DNA of 16,954 bases, taken from the NCBI GenBank assembly GCA_025352865.1, contig JANXSB010000385.1, forward strand, positions 1 through 16,954, written 5' to 3'. Origin of the DNA: Chthoniobacter sp. Lineage in GTDB: Bacteria > Verrucomicrobiota > Verrucomicrobiia > Chthoniobacterales > Chthoniobacteraceae. A program made the position numbers and the translations under genes. The notes beneath the pieces are model-generated. The model saw only the letters and a program-made list of their open reading frames with translations, had not been told where the DNA came from and searched no databases. Below, piece by piece: positions 1-7,202 of the stretch (its first letter is position 1; the number at the start of each line of letters is the position of its first letter).

Positions 1-749
1 CTGGCGAGGATGGCGTCCTCATCGAGCGGGCGGATGCTGCGGAGGTCGATGACTTCGGCGGAGATGTCGTGCTCGGCGGCGAGGAGTTCGGCGGCTTTCA
101 GCGCGGTGAGGACTGCGCGACCGTGGGCGATGAGGGTGATGTCGGTACCTTCGCGCTTGATGTCCGCTTTGCCGAGGGGGATCAGGTATTCCTCTTCGGG
201 GACTTCGCCTTTCTCGCCGTAGAGGAGGGTGTTCTCCATGAACATGACGGGGTCGTTGTCGCGGATGGCGGTTTTCATCAGGCCCTTGGCGTCGTAGGCG
301 GTGGCGGCGCTGACGACTTTGAGGCCGGGGACGCTGGCGAGCATGTTTTCCGGCGTGTGGCTATGGGTGGCGCCGACATTGGTGCCGCCATTGGCGGGGC
401 CGCGGATAACTATTGGGCAGTTGATAAGTCCGCCGGACATATAACGAATCTGGCCGGCGTTATTGATGATCTGATCCCAAGTGACTGTCGCGAAACTCCA
501 GAACATCAGTTCCATGACGGGACGCAGGCCGAGCATGCTGGCTCCGATACCCATGCCGATAAAGGCGGCCTCGGAGATAGGTGTATCGACGACACGCTTG
601 TCGCCGTACTTCTTCCACAGACCCTTGGTGACTTTGTAGGCTCCGTCGTATTGGGCGACCTCCTCGCCCATGAGGACGACGTTGGGGTCGCGTTCTATTT
701 CTTCGGCGAAGGCTTGGTTAAGAGCGTCGCGGTATTCGATGAGTGGCAT
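1..749 (-). CDS. pdhB: Pyruvate dehydrogenase E1 component, beta subunit (partial, C-terminus beyond left edge)
   Basis: The minus-strand frame from the ATG at 749 stays open to the left edge, giving about 249 residues. It begins MPLIEYRDALNQAFAEEIER and contains the transketolase-type pyrimidine-binding features of E1 beta: MGEEVAQYDGAYKVTKGL, a DTPISEAAFIGMGIGASMLG stretch, GGTNVGATHS, and the start of the C-terminal domain (EVIDLRSIRPLDEDAI) at the edge. With E1 alpha it decarboxylates pyruvate using thiamine diphosphate and passes the acetyl group to the lipoyl domain of E2, in the cytoplasm. It lies 96 bp downstream of pdhA on the same strand, the usual alpha-beta order. The family is normally about 325 residues, so roughly 75 are missing. 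A 2-oxoisovalerate E1 beta is the nearest alternative, but the sequence reads as pyruvate-type. No Shine-Dalgarno is visible. Confidence 0.93.
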   Translation of the reverse strand, partial: MPLIEYRDALNQAFAEEIERDPNVVLMGEEVAQYDGAYKVTKGLWKKYGDKRVVDTPISEAAFIGMGIGASMLGLRPVMELMFWSFATVTWDQIINNAGQIRYMSGGLINCPIVIRGPANGGTNVGATHSHTPENMLASVPGLKVVSAATAYDAKGLMKTAIRDNDPVMFMENTLLYGEKGEVPEEEYLIPLGKADIKREGTDITLIAHGRAVLTALKAAELLAAEHDISAEVIDLRSIRPLDEDAILA

Positions 750-845
750 GTCTTGGATGCTAGCTAAGTCGTTATGTTAGTCCTATGTCTAGCTACATAT
801 CAGCTCGCGGAAGGCGGAGCTAACCAGCTAAGACTCGGGAGTTAG
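750..845. other. pdhA-pdhB spacer, AT-richer, repeated AGCTA motif
   Basis: This 96-bp spacer is less GC-rich than the flanking genes. AGCTA occurs four times on the plus strand, in tagctaag, tagctaca, gagctaac and cagctaag contexts, and many stop triplets are present. A weak hairpin AGCTC-N10-GAGCT (802-821) is possible. There is no convincing terminator T-run, so read-through from pdhA to pdhB is likely. No gene was seen. Confidence 0.35.
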
Positions 846-1922
846 TTAGTCGTTGAAGAAGTGCTTGCCGGTGCGGCCGGCTTCGGTCTGGCGATCGACC
901 TCGAAGTAAACGTCCTCGAAGATGCTGGCGTCGCTGGGGATTGGGCTTTCCTCGGCAAACTGCGCGCTGGCCTCGGCCTCGGCTTTTGCGGCGTCGCTGA
1001 TTTCGGTGAATTGTTCCTCTGTGATGATGCGCTCTTCGATAAGCCGTTTTTTGAAGAGCTGGATGGGATCGTGGTCGCGCTTGTAGGTCTCGATTTCCTC
1101 CTCGGGGCGATAGCCCCCCTTGTGTTTCGCATCCGCGACCGAGTGGCCGTAGTAACGATAGGTGTCGAACTCAAGGATGGTCGGCTTTGACTCATTATGT
1201 GCATGGTCAATAGCCTTCTGTGTTACCGCACGGACTTCGTAGAGGTCTTCGCCATTGGCCTGCGCCCACTCGATGCAAAAAGCCTCGCCGCGTTGGGCGA
1301 GGCAATCTTTGAAGACGGACGAGCGGTCGAGGCTGGTGCCCATCGAGTAGCCGTTGTTTTCAATAATGTAGATGACGGGCAGCTCAAATAGGGCGGCCAT
1401 GTTGAGCGACTCGTAGAAGCAGCCTTGGTTGACCGCGCCGTCGCCGAGAAAGCACATGGCGGCACCTTTGAGCCCTTTGTATTTCAACCCATACGCCAGC
1501 CCGAGCCCGAGCGGGGTCTGGCCGCCGACGATACCGTGTCCGCCCCAGTAGTTCTTGTCCGGCGCGAAGAAGTGCATGGAGCCGCCCTTACCTTTGGAAC
1601 AGCCGGTGGCTTTGCCGTAAAGCTCGGCCATGCACTCGTTCATGCCCATGCCGACGGCGAGGGCGTGGCCGTGGTCGCGGTAGGCGGTGATGACGTGGTC
1701 GTCGTCGCCCATGAGGGAGCAGGTGCCGACGGCGACGGATTCCTGGCCGATGTAGAGGTGGAGGAAGCCGCCCATTTTGCCGCCGTTGTATTGCTTGAGC
1801 GCCTGCTGCTCGAAGCGGCGCACGCGGAGCATTTCGCGCAGGAGGCGGATTTTGTCCTCGGCGGTGAGGCTTTTGTTGATGGGGGCGAGAGCGTGGTCGG
1901 TGGTCTTAATGGCGGTGCTCAT
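846..1922 (-). CDS. pdhA: Pyruvate dehydrogenase (acetyl-transferring) E1 component, alpha subunit
   Basis: 358 residues, the usual length for bacterial E1 alpha. The thiamine diphosphate/Mg binding motif is seen as GDG at residues 160-162 leading to ENN at 188-190. Other family hallmarks are YRDHGHALA at 81-89, GKGGSMHFF at 111-119 and the phosphorylation-loop-like RYYGHS at 256-261. The frame is open upstream to 2369, but those extra 149 residues are Pro/Arg-rich and overlap the thymidylate-kinase-like gene antisense-frame fashion, so I chose the ATG at 1922, which gives the MSTAIKTTDHALAPINKSLT start. The enzyme oxidatively decarboxylates pyruvate together with PdhB, whose gene lies just downstream. 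No Shine-Dalgarno precedes the ATG. The next gene upstream ends 131 bp away, so pdhA may have its own promoter. Confidence 0.95.
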   Translation of the reverse strand: MSTAIKTTDHALAPINKSLTAEDKIRLLREMLRVRRFEQQALKQYNGGKMGGFLHLYIGQESVAVGTCSLMGDDDHVITAYRDHGHALAVGMGMNECMAELYGKATGCSKGKGGSMHFFAPDKNYWGGHGIVGGQTPLGLGLAYGLKYKGLKGAAMCFLGDGAVNQGCFYESLNMAALFELPVIYIIENNGYSMGTSLDRSSVFKDCLAQRGEAFCIEWAQANGEDLYEVRAVTQKAIDHAHNESKPTILEFDTYRYYGHSVADAKHKGGYRPEEEIETYKRDHDPIQLFKKRLIEERIITEEQFTEISDAAKAEAEASAQFAEESPIPSDASIFEDVYFEVDRQTEAGRTGKHFFND

Positions 1923-2017
1923 AAAAGGTGTCGGCGCAAACGGCGGGTGAGTATTAGCGGCGGGTCGCGTTTCTCGCAATAGCCAACACGCCCGAGTCGC
2001 AAATTCCACGCCGGGTG

Positions 2018-2033
2018 TTTCCGGATTCGGAAA
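2018..2033. other. Small perfect hairpin in the spacer before pdhA
   Basis: TTTCCG-GATT-CGGAAA forms a 6-bp stem with a 4-base loop in the 131-bp gap between the kinase-like gene and pdhA. On the minus (gene) strand no T-run follows it, so it does not look like a standard intrinsic terminator. It may be a weak terminator or a leader structure of pdhA. Confidence 0.3.
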
Positions 2034-2053
2034 AGCGGAGCGTGTTTTTTCGG

Positions 2054-2758
2054 TCAAGCCGGTATGAGGCCGAGGTGCTGGCCGATTTGGCGGCGGAGGT
2101 CGCGCTGGATAGTTTCGACGCGAAGGTTGGCGTTGATGACGGTGAAGGCGTTGTCTTTCGCTAGGGTCTGAAACTCGGTGGCGAGGAGGCGCTGGTATTT
2201 GATGAAGCTGTCGAACATGTCGCGCGAGAGGCCGAGGTCCATGCCGCTCTCCCAGTAATCGAGGGTGGGGTTTTTTTGGAAGTTGCGCTCGACGAGCTGG
2301 CGTGCTCCAACGCGGAAATAGAAGATGGCATCGGGGACGAGGGCGGGGCTGTAGAGATTGCGCACCCATCCGCGGTCGGCTCCGCGGACGACGTCGCGCG
2401 CCATGAGCGTGTAAATGTAGCGGTCGGCGAGGACGATCAGCCCGGCGCGGAGGGCTGGGATGATTTCATGGACGAGCTGGTCGAAGAAATCAGTGGCGTA
2501 GAATAGTGATAAAGTAGTGTGGGTGAGGATGTTGCCTTGCTTTGCGTCCTCCAGTTCCTCGGCCACAAGATTGGACCGCCGGAGGCCCATGTGCCGGACG
2601 GCAAAGCCATTGGCTTCGAGCCACTGACTGAGTTGGGCGATTTGGGTGGAGCGTCCGGAGCCGTCCGCCCCCTCGATGGCGAAGAGCTTGCCGGAAAACT
2701 TTGCGTCCCGGACTTCAGGGAGGGGGCGGCCGAAGAATGGCTGGTCTTTGCGGGGCAT
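2054..2758 (-). CDS. Thymidylate-kinase-family protein, downstream paralogue with Arg in the P-loop
   Basis: 234 residues of the thymidylate kinase (dTMP kinase, P-loop) fold. The P-loop GADGSGRS spans residues 30-37, with Arg36 where nearly all members have Lys; the codon is CGC. A DRY motif at 112-114 and the preceding ATDFFDQLVHEIIPALRAG segment match the family and the neighbouring paralogue. The usual TREPGG motif after the P-loop is absent; MGLRRSNLV stands there. The N-terminus has about 20 extra residues before the first beta strand. It lies 24 bp downstream of a second kinase gene on the same strand and is very probably co-transcribed with it. It may phosphorylate a deoxynucleoside monophosphate weakly, or serve as a regulatory partner of the intact copy; the function is inferred from the fold only. 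Confidence 0.8.
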   Translation of the reverse strand: MPRKDQPFFGRPLPEVRDAKFSGKLFAIEGADGSGRSTQIAQLSQWLEANGFAVRHMGLRRSNLVAEELEDAKQGNILTHTTLSLFYATDFFDQLVHEIIPALRAGLIVLADRYIYTLMARDVVRGADRGWVRNLYSPALVPDAIFYFRVGARQLVERNFQKNPTLDYWESGMDLGLSRDMFDSFIKYQRLLATEFQTLAKDNAFTVINANLRVETIQRDLRRQIGQHLGLIPA

Positions 2759-2782
2759 CGGTGGGTCAAAAATTGGACGGTT

Positions 2783-3523
2783 TCACTTTCGCCTCCGGTA
2801 GGCTGGAAGGTCGATTTTTTCCCGGATGATCTGCCGGACTTTGGCCTGCTGAATGTGGATTTCCTCTGTGGCGTCGATGACCGTGAAACCGCAGTGATCG
2901 TGCATGGCTTCGTATTCGGCATGCACTTTGCCCTGAAAGATGCGGAAGCTCTCGTAAGGATCGGCACTCCAGCCCATGTCGAGGCCGGCTTCGTGGTATT
3001 TAAGGGCGGGGCGTCCTTCGAGGATGCGGTTCAGCGAGATTTCGAGCGGGACGCGAAAGTAAAAGGTGATGTCCGGGTCGACGGCGAAATTGTAGAGTTC
3101 GGCAACCCAGTCGCGATCGACGCCGCGGACGGCATCGCGCGCGAGTGCGGTGAAAAGGTAGCGGTCGGCGAGGACGATGTAGCCAGCGCGGAGGAGCGGG
3201 AGGATCTGGCGTTCATAGCGGTCGGCGAAATCCGTGGCGTGAATGAGCGAGAACGTTGTCGGGGTGAGAAGCTGGCTCTTTTTACCTTTGGTGGTGGACT
3301 TTTTGACAAGGATGGAAGAGTTCCACTGGGTAAAAAAAACGCGATAACCTTCGAGTTCGAGCCAGCGTTTGACGAGGTATATCTGGGTGGACTTGCCTGA
3401 GCCATCGAGACCCTCGACAGCGATGAGTTTGCCGGTGTAATTGCGTTTTTTTGCGACCACGGGGAGGATTGTTGCGACTCGGCGACGGATTGCAATGGAA
3501 ATTCCCTTGGCCTCCAGCCACAT
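2783..3523 (-). CDS. tmk: Thymidylate kinase (dTMP kinase-like), upstream paralogue
   Basis: 246 residues from the ATG at 3523. The intact P-loop GLDGSGKS lies at residues 38-45 and DRY at 120-122; an ATDFADRYERQ segment and a DVT-type FYFRVP strand follow as in dTMP kinases. The TREPGG substrate loop is replaced by TQWNSS, so this is a divergent branch and the substrate could be another nucleoside monophosphate. The start is uncertain. A TTG at 3544 adds seven residues, whereas homology really begins near AKKRNYTGKL, so a GTG at 3458-3460 is also possible. The expected reaction is ATP-dependent phosphorylation of dTMP to dTDP. It shares strand and operon with the downstream paralogue and diverges from cdd, another pyrimidine gene, across fewer than 40 bp. 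Confidence 0.83.
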   Translation of the reverse strand: MWLEAKGISIAIRRRVATILPVVAKKRNYTGKLIAVEGLDGSGKSTQIYLVKRWLELEGYRVFFTQWNSSILVKKSTTKGKKSQLLTPTTFSLIHATDFADRYERQILPLLRAGYIVLADRYLFTALARDAVRGVDRDWVAELYNFAVDPDITFYFRVPLEISLNRILEGRPALKYHEAGLDMGWSADPYESFRIFQGKVHAEYEAMHDHCGFTVIDATEEIHIQQAKVRQIIREKIDLPAYRRRK

Positions 3524-3561
3524 TGTCAAGATAGTGAACTCCAAATACTTACATATCTACG

Positions 3562-3972
3562 ATGGAACCTGAAAAGCACACCGACTTTACCTCATTGATC
3601 GAGTCGGCCCGGCTGGTTCGGGAGCATGCTTACGTGCCGTACTCGCATTTCGCGGTGGGTGCGGCTTTGCGGACAAAGGGTGGGCGCATCTTCACGGGAT
3701 GCAACGTCGAGAACCTGTCGTTTGGATTGACGATCTGCGCGGAGAGGGTCGCGGTAGGGGCGGCGGTGGCGGCGGGGGAACGGGATTTTGAGGCACTGGC
3801 TGTGGTGGCCGATTCCAAGGAGCCCGTGACGCCTTGCGGGGCTTGTCGGCAGGTGCTGGCGGAGTTTTCGACGACACTGCCCGTCTGCTCGGCGAATTTG
3901 GAGGGAGCGGTGTATGAATCGAGCATCGCAGAACTCCTCCCGCGCGCAAAAGAAGGCATCTTGGGAACCTAG
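3562..3972 (+). CDS. cdd: Cytidine deaminase
   Basis: 136 residues, the length of the small homotetrameric cytidine deaminases. It carries the substrate-binding NVEN at residues 48-51, the catalytic zinc motif CAE at 59-61 and the second zinc motif PCGAC at 91-95, all intact. The PYSHFAVGAAL stretch at 26-36 is a typical N-terminal signature. It converts cytidine and deoxycytidine to uridine and deoxyuridine in pyrimidine salvage, in the cytoplasm. The ATG at 3562 is the natural start; no Shine-Dalgarno is seen. mnmG follows 19 bp downstream on the same strand, so the two are likely co-transcribed. Confidence 0.96.
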   Translation: MEPEKHTDFTSLIESARLVREHAYVPYSHFAVGAALRTKGGRIFTGCNVENLSFGLTICAERVAVGAAVAAGERDFEALAVVADSKEPVTPCGACRQVLAEFSTTLPVCSANLEGAVYESSIAELLPRAKEGILGT

Positions 3973-3973
3973 C

Positions 3974-3989
3974 TGTTCCACGTAGAACA
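3974..3989. promoter_or_regulatory. parS-like ParB-binding palindrome (site 1)
   Basis: TGTTCCACGTAGAACA is a 16-bp near-perfect palindrome matching the known chromosomal parS consensus TGTTNCACGTGNAACA at 13 of its 14 fixed positions; the one deviation is A for G at position 11. It starts one base after the cdd stop codon and ends two bases before the mnmG ATG, so it also occupies the place of the mnmG ribosome-binding site. A second such site lies 769 bp downstream. ParB binding is inferred from the sequence match and from the usual location of parS near gidA/mnmG and the origin. No parA, parB or rsmG gene is in the window. Confidence 0.7.
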
Positions 3990-3991
3990 CC

Positions 3992-5860
3992 ATGTTCGTG
4001 TATCCCAAAAAGTACGATGTCATCGTCATCGGTGCGGGGCACGCCGGGATCGAGGCCGCCATGGCTTCCGCCCGGCTCGGCTGCCAGACACTGATGCTGA
4101 CGCAGAATCTCGATTCCGTTGGGCAAATGTCCTGCAATCCGGCAATCGGTGGCCAGGCGAAAGGGCAGATCGTCCGTGAGATCGACGCACTCGGCGGAGT
4201 GATGGGCTTGAATACGGACGCCACGAGCATCCAGTTTCGCATGCTGAACGCCACGAAAGGCCCCAGCGTGCGCTCCCCGCGAGCGCAATGCGACAAGAAG
4301 GCGTATCAGTTTCGAGCCAAAGCCACGCTGGAGCGGCAGGAGGGACTCCACTTGAAACAAGGCAACGTGGTGCGAATCCTCGTGGATGAAGGGGGCGCTT
4401 GTGGGGTGGAGACAAACCTAGGCATGCGTTTGGAAGGGCGAGCCGTTGTGATTACGACAGGAACTTTTATGCGCGGGCTGCTGCATGTCGGTCTGCAAAA
4501 TCAGCCTGGCGGACGGATGGGAGACAATTTTTCAACGCTGAGCGACAGTCTCAAGGAGTTGGGATTTCAAGTCGGACGCTTCAAGACCGGGACGCCATGC
4601 CGACTGCATGGGAAGACGATTGATTTTAGGAAGTGCCAAAGGCAGGACGGTGACTATCCCGCCCTCCCCTTTTCCTACATGCCCGAGGAGTTGGCCGACG
4701 AAAAGCACGACATTTTCTCCCTGAACTACTGGCGCGATGGTGTGTTCCATGTGGAACAGCTCCCCTGCTGGATCACACATACCAACAGTCAGACCCACGA
4801 TTTCATCCGTGCGAATCTCGACAAATCTCCGCTTTACGCGGGTAAGATCGAAGGGGTCGGCCCGCGCTATTGCCCTTCCATCGAGGACAAAGTTGTCAAG
4901 TTTTCCGAGAAGACATCCCATCAAATCTTCCTCGAACCGGAGGGGCGTCACACAGAGGAGTATTACGTCAATGGGGTTTCCACCAGCCTCCCGATGGAGG
5001 TGCAATACGCATTCATCCGCACGATCCCCGGTTTGGAAAACGCCGAGATCATGCGCCCCGGCTACGCCGTCGAATACGACTATTGCCCGCCGACGCAGCT
5101 CAACCATTCCCTGGAAACCCAGCGTGTTCCCAGCCTCTATTTCGCAGGACAGATCAACGGCACCTCTGGCTACGAGGAAGCCGGAGCGCAAGGCTTGGTG
5201 GCCGGGGCGAACGCGGCTCTCAAGATATTGGGGAAGCCCCCGCTCCATCTTTCCCGTGCCGATGCGTATATTGGGGTGCTGATCGACGACCTGGTGACCA
5301 AAGGCACGCCCGAACCCTACCGGATGTTCACCAGCCGCGCCGAGTACCGGCTCGTCCTTCGGCAGGACAACGCCGACTTCCGCCTCACTCCCCTCGCCTA
5401 TGCCTGCGGGCTGGCGAGCGCGTCGCGTCACGAACAGACCCAGCGAAAAATCGCCGATCTCGCGCGGTTGAGATCATTCGCCGAGTCCACCCGCTTCGGC
5501 GACGTCCGCCTAGCGCAATGGCTGCGCAGGCCCGAAAGTTCGGTCGCCCAGATCCCTGAGTCGCTACGGAACGGATTTTCTGCTGATTGCTGGGAAGCCT
5601 TGGCGATTGAGATCAAATACGCTGGCTACATCAGCCGTCAGAACGCGGCCATCGGGAAGCTCCAGGCGAGTGAGGAAAAGCGGATTCCTCCGCAGCTCGA
5701 TTTCAACACCCTGCCCGGTCTCCGCGCCGAGACGCGCCAAAAACTCTCTCTCGTCCGCCCCGAAACTCTCGGTCAGGCTGCCCGCATCAGCGGCATCACC
5801 CCGGCCGATCTAGCGCTTCTCTCCGTCCTCATTACGCGCCCGTTCTCGGCAGTGCCTTGA
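3992..5860 (+). CDS. mnmG: tRNA uridine-5-carboxymethylaminomethyl modification enzyme MnmG (GidA)
   Basis: 622 residues, close to the E. coli protein (about 630). The N-terminal FAD-binding GAGHAG motif is at residues 14-19, and the catalytic MSCNPAIGG signature at 47-55 includes a conserved Cys at 49. The second conserved Cys sits in RYCPSIEDK (Cys294). The SGYEEAGAQGLVAGANAA stretch and the RMFTSRAEYRL motif are further family signatures, followed by the helical C-terminal domain. With MnmE it installs the carboxymethylaminomethyl group on wobble U34 of certain tRNAs, using FAD, NADH and methylenetetrahydrofolate. The partner mnmE is not in the window. The ATG at 3992 follows a parS-like palindrome by two bases and there is no Shine-Dalgarno. 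The gene ends in TGA and converges on chrA. Confidence 0.97.
   Translation: MFVYPKKYDVIVIGAGHAGIEAAMASARLGCQTLMLTQNLDSVGQMSCNPAIGGQAKGQIVREIDALGGVMGLNTDATSIQFRMLNATKGPSVRSPRAQCDKKAYQFRAKATLERQEGLHLKQGNVVRILVDEGGACGVETNLGMRLEGRAVVITTGTFMRGLLHVGLQNQPGGRMGDNFSTLSDSLKELGFQVGRFKTGTPCRLHGKTIDFRKCQRQDGDYPALPFSYMPEELADEKHDIFSLNYWRDGVFHVEQLPCWITHTNSQTHDFIRANLDKSPLYAGKIEGVGPRYCPSIEDKVVKFSEKTSHQIFLEPEGRHTEEYYVNGVSTSLPMEVQYAFIRTIPGLENAEIMRPGYAVEYDYCPPTQLNHSLETQRVPSLYFAGQINGTSGYEEAGAQGLVAGANAALKILGKPPLHLSRADAYIGVLIDDLVTKGTPEPYRMFTSRAEYRLVLRQDNADFRLTPLAYACGLASASRHEQTQRKIADLARLRSFAESTRFGDVRLAQWLRRPESSVAQIPESLRNGFSADCWEALAIEIKYAGYISRQNAAIGKLQASEEKRIPPQLDFNTLPGLRAETRQKLSLVRPETLGQAARISGITPADLALLSVLITRPFSAVP
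4743..4758. promoter_or_regulatory. parS-like ParB-binding palindrome (site 2, inside mnmG)
   Basis: TGTTCCATGTGGAACA matches TGTTNCACGTGNAACA at 13 of 14 fixed positions; the deviation is T for C at position 8. It lies in mnmG codons for Val-Phe-His-Val-Glu-Gln, about residues 251-256. Coding constraint could contribute to it, but it is the second such match within 0.8 kb and shares the same C/G choice at the variable positions as site 1. Confidence 0.62.
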
Positions 5861-5872
5861 TCCGGCGCGGTT

Positions 5873-7192
5873 TTATAGCCCCGTAAAATACCGGATCATC
5901 CCCACGGCGACGCCTGCCAGAATGACGGGAATTACCCCCCATTTCCAGCGGACAAGGCCGATGAAACCGACGCAGACCAAGACCAGACTGAGCCATTCGA
6001 CCTTGGCCCTCCCGATCCACAGCACCTCTGCGCCAAACCGAACTGCGAGACTCGCAATCACCCCCACGACTGCCGCCGTGATCGCGGAAAGCGCCGCACT
6101 TAGAGCCGGCACTCGCCGCAGCCGCTCGATGTATGATGCACCGAGAAAAACCCAGATAAAGCACGGCACAAAAGTCACTCAAGTCGTCAGGAGCGCGCCG
6201 AGCGTGGCCGCGGTCAACGGTGCGAGCCCGCCGGGATGCTGCCACGCTCCTACAAATCCCACAAACTGAAGCACCATGATCAGCGGTCCCGGCGGCGTCT
6301 CGGCCAGGCCGAGCCCGTCGAACATCTGACCTGGCGCGAGCCAGCCGAAATCCCAGACCGCCTCCTGCGCCACGTAAGGCAGCACGGCGTAAGCCCCGCC
6401 GAAGGTGACGACCGCCGCTTTGCTGAAAAACAAGCCTTCCTGAAAAAGCATCTCTTTCCAGCCGAGCCACATTCCGACGGCGAGCACCGGCACCCACCAA
6501 AGCAGCCCGCCGATGAGGATGATCCTTGCAACCCTTCCGAATGACGCCATTCCAACCCGATCAGGGGTTTTCTCATGCGCAGCGGATGAACGATCTGGTT
6601 CATCCGCCGATTCTTTACCAAGCACGATGAATTTCCGCGGCCACCACCGGGAGCCGAGAAAGCCGATGAGTCCGGTACCAAAAATAATAATCGGAAACGA
6701 CAGTTTGTGCATTATAAGCAACATAAACGACGCGATAGCCATGCCGGCCATGATCTCATTCTTCACCACCTTTTTCCCGATCCGTACCGCAGCGGCGGCG
6801 ACGATTGCCAGCACCGCCAGTTTGAGCACCGCCAATACGCCCGCCGCCACGGGCCACGCGCCAAAGGTCACATACGCGTAGCTCAGCGCCCAAAGAATCA
6901 CCGCCGACGGCAGCACGAAAAGCCCCCCTGCGACGATCCCGCCGTGCAGCAGCCAGCCGGCATAGATCGCGAGTTGCTGCGCCTCGGGGCCCGGCAGCTG
7001 CATGCAAAAATTCAGCGCTTGCAGAAACCGCCCCTCGCTGATCCAGCGCCGTCTTTCCACCAGCTCCTCGTGCATGATCGCGATCTGCCCCGCCGGCCCG
7101 CCGAAGCTGATGAAACCTAGCTTCAGCCAGAATCGGAATGCCTCGCCGAAAGTCGGGTGTTGCGGAGGCGAGGCGGTAGCGATGGTCGGCAC
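5873..7192 (-). pseudogene. chrA: Chromate transporter ChrA, interrupted by one in-frame TGA
   Basis: A full-length chromate ion transporter reading frame of 439 codons plus stop is visible on the minus strand, but TGA at 6181-6179 splits it in frame into 337 and 101 residues. The first half has the CHR-domain signature LGFISFGGPAGQIAIMHEE and LNFCMQLPGPEAQQLA; the second CHR repeat follows with FFSKAAVVTFGGAYAVLPY and AETPPGPLIMVLQFVGF. Directly after the stop comes VTFVPCFIWVFLGASYIERL, which in the family follows a Trp (WVTFxPCF), so TGG to TGA is the simplest explanation. About ten hydrophobic segments mark an inner-membrane protein exporting chromate or a related oxyanion. The start is GTG at 7192, ten bases after the desulfurase stop, indicating one operon. 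It is functional only if the stop is a sequence error or is read through. Confidence 0.88.
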
Positions 7193-7202
7193 CCGGGAAT
7201 CG

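Noticed and set aside
1425..1982. 185-residue plus-strand open frame antisense to pdhA
   Set aside because: Ala/Val/Gly-rich product without motifs, fully explained as the shadow of pdhA in GC-rich DNA.
846..2369. 507-residue PdhA with a long N-terminal extension
   Set aside because: The extra 149 residues are Pro/Arg-rich, overlap another coding gene, and E1 alpha homologues start near MSTAIK-like sequence at 1922.
4532..5431. 299-residue minus-strand open frame opposite mnmG
   Set aside because: Lies entirely within the well-supported mnmG gene and shows no family features.
3992..5860. Chromosomal replication origin next to the parS-like sites
   Set aside because: No TTATCCACA-type DnaA boxes, AT-rich unwinding region, dnaA, rpmH or parAB are visible in the window.
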